Of a stretch of DNA of 18,568 nt, positions 13,556 through 18,568 are shown one piece after another (the first letter of the stretch is position 1; the number at the start of each line of letters is the position of its first letter). Source of the DNA: Promethearchaeota archaeon (GTDB lineage: Archaea > Asgardarchaeota > Lokiarchaeia > Sigynarchaeales > SOKP01); assembly GCA_004524425.1 (NCBI GenBank), contig SDNN01000039.1, forward strand, positions 1 through 18,568, read 5' to 3'. The notes under the pieces are model-generated. The model did not search any database. It worked only from the letters and a program-made list of their open reading frames with translations, and was not told where the DNA came from. A program made the position numbers and the translations under genes.

Positions 13556-14395
13556 TTAATTCAATCTTTTAAAATGATTTATAGCTTCCTCAATTGAAGC
13601 AGGGATTAAATGGGTATGCAAGTTTTTTTCTTTCAAATATGAAAAGATGCTATAAATAACTGGCTTATTAATCTTTAATTGTTTGAAATTCTCGCCATTT
13701 AATACCTTGTCTCGCTTATCATGTTCCAATATTTTAGCATCCTCTAATAAAATGATCTCATCAGCTTTAGGAATCACTAGATCCATTCGATGTTCGCTGA
13801 TGATTATGGTAATTTTCTTTTCACTCTGAATTTTTTTAAGTAAATTGATAATCTTATTTGCCATGTAAGGATCGAGCAAAGCAGTTGGTTCATCCAGAAT
13901 AAGAACTTTTGGTTCCAATGCGAGGATGGATGCAATTGCTACCCTTTGTTGTTCACCACCACTTAATTCAAAGGGCGCCTTATCCAGTAGATGATTTATT
14001 TCTGTTAATTCTATGACATCCCTTATTCTTTTTCGCATTTCTTCCTTAGGCACTCCTAGATTTTCCAATCCAAAAGCAATTTCATGTTCTACATTCATGG
14101 AAATTAATTGATTTTCTGGATTTTGAAAAACTATACCAATTTCAGTAGATAGATCTGCTATAGGGACTTCTGAAGTATCTTTTCCATTTACCAATACTCT
14201 TCCTTTGTAAAATCCCGGATAAAACTGGGGAATCAACCCATTCATGGATCTAATTAAGGTAGTTTTACCCGAACCAGTTTGACCACATAATAAAATAAAT
14301 TTATTCTCTTCTATCTTTAAATTGATATTATTTAATTGATAATCCTTATTTTTCTTATAGCGAAAGTGAAAATTCTTGAATTCAATTAAACACAT
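13556..14395 (-). CDS. ecfA: ECF transporter ATPase (second, EcfA' type)
   Basis: This 279-residue ABC ATPase is the partner of the downstream EcfA in the A/A'-T energising module. Motifs are Walker A GQTGSGKT (38-45), Q-loop Gln91 in FQNPENQ, signature LSGGEQQ (144-150), Walker B VLILDE (164-169) and H-loop His202 within SEHRMD. The GLIPQFYPG stretch after Walker A (53-61) is typical of EcfA' proteins. It is the first of the three ECF genes. The start ATG 14395 has a CTTATATTAA element about 30 bases upstream, so this module probably has its own promoter as well as reading from the cluster upstream. Confidence 0.93.
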   Translation of the reverse strand: MCLIEFKNFHFRYKKNKDYQLNNINLKIEENKFILLCGQTGSGKTTLIRSMNGLIPQFYPGFYKGRVLVNGKDTSEVPIADLSTEIGIVFQNPENQLISMNVEHEIAFGLENLGVPKEEMRKRIRDVIELTEINHLLDKAPFELSGGEQQRVAIASILALEPKVLILDEPTALLDPYMANKIINLLKKIQSEKKITIIISEHRMDLVIPKADEIILLEDAKILEHDKRDKVLNGENFKQLKINKPVIYSIFSYLKEKNLHTHLIPASIEEAINHFKRLN

Positions 14396-14420
14396 TTTGA
14401 AATATAATCAATTTATCTGT

Positions 14421-14430
14421 TTAATATAAG
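14421..14430 (-). promoter_or_regulatory. TATA-box-like element for the ECF module
   Basis: On the - strand the sequence is CTTATATTAA, centred about 30 bases before the ecfA' ATG at 14395, in the 38-base gap after the DHH gene. The spacing suits a short-leader archaeal transcript. This would let the ECF genes be expressed apart from the RNA-processing genes upstream. Confidence 0.4.
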
Positions 14431-14433
14431 TAT

Positions 14434-15447
14434 CTACTTATTTAAAATTTGCTTAATTTTATCCTTAATTTCCTCTACAATGTCTCTTGAATTCATCTCT
14501 CCATTTAGCGAAGCTGCACATTCATGACCTCCCCCACTTATTCCATGCTTGGTGGAGACTTCTTCTAATAGTTTTCCTAAGTTTAGTCCGGTTTCATGAC
14601 ACGTGGATCTCTTCCCTCTCATGGTTATTCTGTTTTTTAGTTTTTTGTGCGAATAAACTATACTTATATCGCATCCTATATTAATGAGTAAAGTTGCTAA
14701 GCTCGATTCAAAGCTTCCAACATGAGTTATACCAATCAACCAATCTTTTACACGCATCAAATTCAATCTTTGTAGGCCCTTTAGTCTTGCGATTTTTTCA
14801 GAAATATCTTCCTCAAATTCTAGTGATGAAACGACATCCTGTAAATCCAATCGCTCATCTAATAATAGTTTTGAAAGATTTTGGATGGTATTGTTATTTG
14901 CATATTTTAAATGACCAGTATCGCTTAAAATGCCTGCAACTAAGAGAAATTTATGGGGAAGCTCGAGTTCAAAACCAAAATATTCGCATAGTTCCAAAAT
15001 TATTTCTGATGTTGATGTGATATTATTATTTATGATATTTAACGATGTTATATTCTGCGTATAATTCCTATTTTGTTCTATATGATGATCAATAAAGATA
15101 AATGGAATTTGGGAACCAATCACCCTCTTTTTATCAGGAATTTCAACTTGCTCTAAATTATTAGTATCTAATATAAAAATTACGTCTACCTCAGGAAATT
15201 CTTTATTTTCATTAAAAGATAACACAAAATTTGGAAATTTTTCGTTAAAAATCCCAATGAAATCTTTGGTTAGATTAGAAAGTTTAGAAAAAAATATGGA
15301 AATTTCATTTTCAAAACGCGATTTTAATAAAAGTTTAAAGAGAAAACAAGAAACAAATGCATCCAGATCGACAGAGTCGTGTGCTGTAATTAAAACCTTC
15401 TTATTTTTTAAATAATTTTCTAATTTCTCAAATTTCGATTTAAACAT
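14434..15447 (-). CDS. DHH/DHHA1-family phosphoesterase
   Basis: This 337-residue metal-dependent phosphoesterase has the full DHH motif set: HDSVDLDA (23-30, metal ligands His23, Asp27 and Asp29), LDTNN (93-97), DHH (120-122) and SDTGHLKYAN (175-184). The C-terminal DHHA1 substrate-binding domain ends in GGGHECAASL (305-314). Family members of this size are NrnA-like oligoribonucleases or phosphatases acting on nucleotides such as pAp or cyclic dinucleotides. Here, downstream of the exosome genes, clearing short RNA oligonucleotides is a reasonable guess, but the substrate is not visible in the sequence. The protein is intact and cytoplasmic. Its start lies 4 bases after the prefoldin stop. 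Confidence 0.9.
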   Translation of the reverse strand: MFKSKFEKLENYLKNKKVLITAHDSVDLDAFVSCFLFKLLLKSRFENEISIFFSKLSNLTKDFIGIFNEKFPNFVLSFNENKEFPEVDVIFILDTNNLEQVEIPDKKRVIGSQIPFIFIDHHIEQNRNYTQNITSLNIINNNITSTSEIILELCEYFGFELELPHKFLLVAGILSDTGHLKYANNNTIQNLSKLLLDERLDLQDVVSSLEFEEDISEKIARLKGLQRLNLMRVKDWLIGITHVGSFESSLATLLINIGCDISIVYSHKKLKNRITMRGKRSTCHETGLNLGKLLEEVSTKHGISGGGHECAASLNGEMNSRDIVEEIKDKIKQILNK

Positions 15448-15451
15448 TTAA

Positions 15452-15814
15452 TTAAGCACTTTTGTTTTGAAGAGTGGTTCGAATCGAACTTTCCAAGGTT
15501 GTTATCTGATTTTTTGTCCTTTCCAGTTTCTGATCCACTGTTTTTTGTCTCATCTCTAGGGTTACTTTTAAGGATTTTTTCTCATCAAGAAGTTTATTTT
15601 TTTCACTTTTTACCATGATACCCCCTATGGATTTGAACACAACCTCATCGGGATTTATTTTTTCCAATTCCTCAACTGCAAGCTCTGTCTCCCTTAAAGA
15701 AGTTTCTATTTGGACTTTTTGTTGATTTAAAAAATCTCTAGTCGTATAGAGATTTTGTAGATTTATTGCCTTCTTTTTAATATCTTCATCTAAATCATCG
15801 AAATTTATACTCAT
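15452..15814 (-). CDS. pfdB: Prefoldin beta subunit
   Basis: This 120-residue protein has the prefoldin beta plan: an N-terminal coiled-coil helix (about 8-53), a short beta-hairpin segment INPDEVVFKSIGGIMVKS (53-70), and a C-terminal coiled-coil helix (about 74-117). The hairpin residues (VFKSIGGIMVKS) are the conserved core that assembles the alpha2-beta4 hexamer. The hexamer captures unfolded proteins and passes them to the group II chaperonin. The length is normal. Its place between pcc1 and the DHH gene follows the usual archaeal exosome-eL43-pcc1-prefoldin order. The alpha subunit is not in the window. Confidence 0.94.
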   Translation of the reverse strand: MSINFDDLDEDIKKKAINLQNLYTTRDFLNQQKVQIETSLRETELAVEELEKINPDEVVFKSIGGIMVKSEKNKLLDEKKSLKVTLEMRQKTVDQKLERTKNQITTLESSIRTTLQNKSA

Positions 15815-15870
15815 AATGATGCACTATTTTTTTTTGTATAATAATTTTAAATTAATAATCTATAAAATAT

Positions 15871-16134
15871 TTACTCGCATAATTTCAAGACATTATCAAT
15901 AATCTTACCAAAACCAATAACTTCATTAACTGAAGCTCTAAATGCCGTGATATCTTTACTTTCAATGTGAAAAACTAGAGCTTTTTTTTCTTTAATCATG
16001 CTAATCTTGGATCTTTTAGATCTTGCCTTTATTAACTCAGGCATGAAAGAATTATAGGAATAATCTCTATTTACTATATCATCAAAGTTAAAACTAATTT
16101 TCGATTGAATATGATAATAATTCGTGTTTTTCAT
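15871..16134 (-). CDS. pcc1: KEOPS complex subunit Pcc1
   Basis: This 87-residue protein fits the Pcc1 family, which dimerises at the centre of KEOPS and contacts the Kae1 catalytic subunit during tRNA t6A synthesis. The best evidence is the C-terminal helix segment TAFRASVNEVIGFGKIIDNVL (62-82), which corresponds to the conserved alanine/arginine-rich helix (LRAALNS-type) of the family, together with the position directly after eL43. The N-terminal half is poorly conserved. The ATG overlaps the eL43 stop as ATGA, so translation is probably coupled. Size and neighbours agree. The alternative, a short hypothetical protein that occupies the same place in some archaea, is less likely given this helix. 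Confidence 0.8.
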   Translation of the reverse strand: MKNTNYYHIQSKISFNFDDIVNRDYSYNSFMPELIKARSKRSKISMIKEKKALVFHIESKDITAFRASVNEVIGFGKIIDNVLKLCE

Positions 16135-16424
16135 TCTTCTTCTGCATGTTCTAATTCACGCTGTTTGCGCTTAGCGACTCTGAATGATTCAGCTCCTCTT
16201 GGGGTTTCTATGTCATAAGCACCTCCCGTAAATGTAGCACCACATTTTTTACAATGCCAGATACCGGTAGATACACGATATACTGATCCTAAAGTAATAC
16301 ATCGAGGGCATTTAATTTTTCCCCCTTTCATTTTTTCCATTGCCGCACGAATTCTTTTTCTCACTGTAGCACCATATCTCGTACCATAACGACCCGTCAA
16401 ACCAACTTTCTTAGTTTTTCCCAT
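16131..16424 (-). CDS. rpl37ae: Large-subunit ribosomal protein eL43 (L37Ae)
   Basis: This 97-residue zinc-ribbon ribosomal protein is shared by archaea and eukaryotes and absent from bacteria. It begins MGKTKKVGLTGRYGTRYGATVRK, the diagnostic eL43 N-terminus. The zinc ligands are Cys39/Cys42 (CPRC) and Cys58/Cys61 (CKKC), followed by FTGGAYDIETPRG (65-77). The length is normal and the C-terminus is charged. It is preceded by a 113-base gap containing a T-run and AT-rich promoter-like sequence, so it probably opens a new transcript. It shares an ATGA overlap with pcc1. Confidence 0.96.
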   Translation of the reverse strand: MGKTKKVGLTGRYGTRYGATVRKRIRAAMEKMKGGKIKCPRCITLGSVYRVSTGIWHCKKCGATFTGGAYDIETPRGAESFRVAKRKQRELEHAEEE

Positions 16425-16527
16425 GATTAAAGCACTGTGAAATTAAAATTATTGATATTGTATTAAAACCATAATAAAATAAAAATTTTCGTGAAAAAAT
16501 TTCTTAAAAAAGTAAATTTAATAGATT

Positions 16528-16537
16528 AAAAAAAAAA
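16528..16537 (-). terminator. T-run terminator immediately after rrp42
   Basis: On the - strand the TAG stop of rrp42 is followed at once by ten T residues. This is the longest T-run in the window and a strong candidate for archaeal U-tract termination. GATTA (16524-16528) and TAATC (16539-16543) flank it as a short inverted repeat. It divides the exosome genes from the eL43 group. Confidence 0.55.
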
Positions 16538-17365
16538 CTAATCGAGTTTAGCTTTATATTGCCAGAGATCAAGGTCTGATCTCAACTTTTTTCCTATTTC
16601 CATCGATTTCTTACCCAGCATCCTAATTTCATCGAGAGAAAAAGTCGCTAAACCACTCTTCTGAATTGAAGTTATTGCATTTTCGGTCACTGAAATACTT
16701 ATTTTACCATCAGAAACCAGCTCTTCAGGTAGACTGGGATCAAGAAAAAGAATATCATCAATTTTACCAAAAGTTAGAACTACTGGCAGTTCCTTCACAA
16801 TATCCTCAGCAGTCAAATACTTTCCCGTCCATTCAATTCCCTTTTCAGTAAATTTTCCTTCAGGAATTTGAGCCGTGATCAATGTAGTCAAAGCGCTGAC
16901 TCCTCCACAATCAATCAAGTTTCCGGAATAATTTATCACGTACATGTCAACGAACAAGATATATACCGCTTCCTTTTCCTTGATGCATAATCGTTTTGTC
17001 TGAATGCAATCGGCATGTCTTATTCCTCTGTCTACCACCCTTGCTAATTCAATTGATTGTTCATCAGGTGGTCCTCTTTCAAATAAAGGGGACGCCAATG
17101 GTACTAATTCAGCCATTATTGTACAGACACCCTCATCTGGTAGATCGGGGAATGGCTCACCAACATCGTATTTCAAGCCAGTGATAATTCTTGTATTCCC
17201 CAGAGACACGTCTGCTGAACCTTCTGCTGATGCAACGGGATTTGGAGTGATATCAAACTTACGAAATTCCCATAAATCCCTTCCATCAATTCTTTCTCCT
17301 TTTTTCAAATTATTTTTTATGTATTTTTTTTCTATTGTGGAAATTACTCTCTTTACATCCATCAT
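16538..17365 (-). CDS. rrp42: Exosome subunit Rrp42 (non-catalytic RNase PH-like)
   Basis: This 275-residue RNase PH-fold protein pairs with Rrp41 to form the hexameric ring of the archaeal exosome, which degrades RNA from the 3' end with phosphate and can also add tails. Diagnostic segments are KKGERIDGRDLWEFR (21-35), PVASAEGSADVSLGNT (43-58), PFPDLPDEG (71-79), SPLFERGPPDEQSIELARVVDRGIR (92-116) and DCGGVSALT (152-160). The acidic pair that serves catalysis in Rrp41 is replaced by the non-catalytic DPSLPEELVSDG (209-220), as expected. Two ATG codons (17365 and 17362) can start it. The strong Shine-Dalgarno AAGGAGGAGAG (complement of 17374-17384) lies in the end of rrp41, two bases of gap separating the genes. 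Confidence 0.96.
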   Translation of the reverse strand: MMDVKRVISTIEKKYIKNNLKKGERIDGRDLWEFRKFDITPNPVASAEGSADVSLGNTRIITGLKYDVGEPFPDLPDEGVCTIMAELVPLASPLFERGPPDEQSIELARVVDRGIRHADCIQTKRLCIKEKEAVYILFVDMYVINYSGNLIDCGGVSALTTLITAQIPEGKFTEKGIEWTGKYLTAEDIVKELPVVLTFGKIDDILFLDPSLPEELVSDGKISISVTENAITSIQKSGLATFSLDEIRMLGKKSMEIGKKLRSDLDLWQYKAKLD

Positions 17366-17367
17366 TT

Positions 17368-18147
17368 TTAATTCTCTCCTCCTTCATTATTGGAATTATT
17401 TTCTACGTTTTCTTGAATTTCTATATATTTCCTCTTCAAAGCATCCAACTGCATTTGATAAACTTTCTCGGCAGCTTCTCTTCCAAGGGTTAAACATTTG
17501 TCAAACTCTTCTATATCCATGAATCCATCAAATTGCAGAAGTGAAAGTTCTTCATTGAACCAAGTTATAGCTAATGGCAAATCAGCATCTCCTGCTTTAT
17601 CTTCTATACCTGATAAATCTACTACAATTTGATCATCTATTTTACCTACTGCTAATGCAGTCACAAGACTGCGCATTGGTACTCCCGCATCTGCTAATGC
17701 TAAGGAAGCCACCGTAGTACTTGCACATCTAGTTCCCCCATCCGCGTCAATAACTTCAATAAAAATCTCAAAACAGTTGTTGGGATATAATTCTAAGAAT
17801 AACACTGGCTCTAAACAATCCGTAATAATCATTGAGATTTCTTTCTCTCGTCGTCCCGGAGCAGGTCTTTTCCTATCAAATACAGAATATGTAGCCATTC
17901 TATAAAATACTCTTAAAATTCCTTTATCGGGTTTCGCTAAATGATGGGGGTGTACTTCTCTGGGACCATATACAGCAGCAAATATTTTGTTATTTCCCCA
18001 TTCGAGATAGGCGGAGCCATCTGCATTTTTTATGACCCCTACTTCCATTTTAATAGGTCTTAAATCGTGTTTATCTCGACCATCTAATCTTTTACCATCT
18101 TCCCTGAATAATTTCTCAGGATATTCATCCTTAATTATTAAAACCAT
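17368..18147 (-). CDS. rrp41: Exosome subunit Rrp41 (catalytic RNase PH-like)
   Basis: This 259-residue subunit carries the phosphorolytic active site of the archaeal exosome. Visible features are KRLDGRDKHDLRPI (19-32), SAYLEWGNNKI (45-55), GPREVHP (61-67), RPAPGRREKEIS (94-105) with the phosphate/RNA-binding arginines, DADGGTRCASTTVASLAL (134-151) and EDKAGDADLPLA (182-193), which contains the catalytic aspartates. All catalytic residues appear intact. The last 25 or so residues (Glu/Asn-rich, ending NNSNNEGGEN) are a low-complexity tail beyond the fold. The ATG is 2 bases after the rrp4 stop, with AGAGGT about 10 bases upstream inside rrp4. Confidence 0.96.
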   Translation of the reverse strand: MVLIIKDEYPEKLFREDGKRLDGRDKHDLRPIKMEVGVIKNADGSAYLEWGNNKIFAAVYGPREVHPHHLAKPDKGILRVFYRMATYSVFDRKRPAPGRREKEISMIITDCLEPVLFLELYPNNCFEIFIEVIDADGGTRCASTTVASLALADAGVPMRSLVTALAVGKIDDQIVVDLSGIEDKAGDADLPLAITWFNEELSLLQFDGFMDIEEFDKCLTLGREAAEKVYQMQLDALKRKYIEIQENVENNSNNEGGEN

Positions 18148-18149
18148 GA

Positions 18150-18568
18150 TTAATTAATACCTCTCTTCTTTTTTTCATTTTCTAAATAAATTTGCATTCT
18201 ATCCGTTAATCCTGTAGTATGTGCCTCTTTTTCAATTTTATATATTGCGTCTATTAATAACCGCTCCAATTCAATTTTATCTCCCTTGATCCATATCCTA
18301 CCATTTTGAGTTACAAATATACTACAATTAGTCATGTTCTTTAGCATCTTAATCATGGAGCCATTACGTCCAATTACCCGCGGAATTTTTGGGGGATCTA
18401 TCGAAATGATAATTCCATTATTCTTTTTGCCCAAAAACTTGCCAACTGTAGTTAATTCTGGACTATTCAAACGATTTGCGGAGAGAACTTTAACAATTAA
18501 CACATCTCCTATTTCAAATCTTTCAGTGCTACGATCGTCTTTTTGGTAATCGCGGCCCCTTCCAAATC
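18150..18568 (-). CDS. rrp4: Exosome RNA-binding cap subunit Rrp4 (5' part outside window)
   Basis: On the - strand the frame is open to the window edge, so this is the C-terminal part (138 residues visible) of Rrp4. Full-length archaeal Rrp4 is about 230-250 residues, with N-terminal, S1 and KH domains. The visible part has the end of the S1 domain (FEIGDVLIVKVLSANRL, then SPELTTVGKFLGKK) and the complete KH domain, with IPRVIGRNGSMIKMLKN as its GxxG loop region (GRNG). GTG 18503 could be mistaken for a start, but it lies inside the S1 domain and should be read as Val. Rrp4 forms the trimeric cap on the Rrp41/Rrp42 ring and feeds RNA into it. Confidence 0.93.
   Translation of the reverse strand, partial: FGRGRDYQKDDRSTERFEIGDVLIVKVLSANRLNSPELTTVGKFLGKKNNGIIISIDPPKIPRVIGRNGSMIKMLKNMTNCSIFVTQNGRIWIKGDKIELERLLIDAIYKIEKEAHTTGLTDRMQIYLENEKKKRGIN

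Noticed and set aside
17004..17522. 172-codon + strand open frame spanning the rrp42-rrp41 junction
   Set aside because: It is antisense to two exosome genes with full motif sets; its length comes from the codon bias of the sense strand.
18150..18503. Reading the rrp4 frame as a complete 117-residue protein starting at GTG 18503
   Set aside because: The frame stays open to the window edge and the upstream residues (ERFEIGD) continue the S1 domain, so the gene is cut by the window rather than short.
1..18568. Mobile elements, CRISPR arrays, tRNA or rRNA genes
   Set aside because: I saw no transposase or integrase motifs, no regularly spaced direct repeats, and no cloverleaf or rRNA core sequences; the intergenic hairpins found do not fit a tRNA.

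Overview
The window looks like a chromosomal segment of an AT-rich archaeon, most likely an Asgard archaeon (Lokiarchaeia-like). The archaeal assignment is firm: it carries the exosome genes rrp4-rrp41-rrp42, ribosomal protein eL43 (L37Ae), prefoldin beta, the KEOPS subunits Pcc1 and Cgi121, and several leaderless-looking TATA promoters. The Asgard assignment is an inference. It rests on the combination of an acyl-CoA dehydrogenase, a PfkA-type phosphofructokinase, a single-domain ZPR1 protein, and a 7-helix membrane protein starting with a PIDFLQG-type N-terminus that I associate with Lokiarchaeal paralogue families.

Layout. Bases 1-840 (+ strand) hold the 3' end of an unrecognised helical protein and a small four-cysteine thioredoxin-fold protein whose promoter carries two perfect dyads around its TATA box. 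A hairpin plus U-tract follows. Bases 1044-2288 (+) encode an acyl-CoA dehydrogenase whose catalytic glutamate sits in the isovaleryl-CoA/long-chain-type position. Bases 2354-6369 (- strand) hold two multi-span membrane proteins of unknown function, a phosphofructokinase with pyrophosphate-type active-site residues, and ZPR1. A structured 420-base intergenic region follows, with dyads, a possible 33-residue membrane peptide and a strong hairpin. It leads into a compact four-gene 2-oxoacid:ferredoxin oxidoreductase operon (gamma-delta-alpha-beta, + strand, 6792-9919). Bases 10012-11232 (+) encode TsaC/YrdC and a Tan1-like THUMP protein.

From the right edge back to 11237 all genes lie on the - strand: rrp4 (cut by the window edge), rrp41, rrp42, eL43, pcc1, prefoldin beta, a DHH/DHHA1 phosphoesterase, two ECF transporter ATPases, the ECF transmembrane coupling protein, and cgi121. 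Most junctions are very tight (ATGA or TAATG overlaps, or gaps of a few bases). Real breaks occur after rrp42 (a run of ten T) and before the ECF genes (an apparent internal promoter).

How the genes fit together. The right half is an RNA-centred superoperon: RNA degradation and tailing (exosome, DHH phosphoesterase), translation (eL43), protein folding (prefoldin) and tRNA modification. Three tRNA t6A genes (tsaC, pcc1, cgi121) and a probable ac4C partner (THUMP protein) lie within about 6 kb. The ECF module has no visible substrate-binding S component. The left half is central carbon and redox metabolism: glycolysis at the PFK step, oxidative decarboxylation of 2-oxoacids to ferredoxin, and acyl-CoA oxidation. 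Most of the window is core genome. I found no mobile element, CRISPR array, tRNA or rRNA. The least explained sequence is at 1-540, 2354-4310 and 6370-6791.
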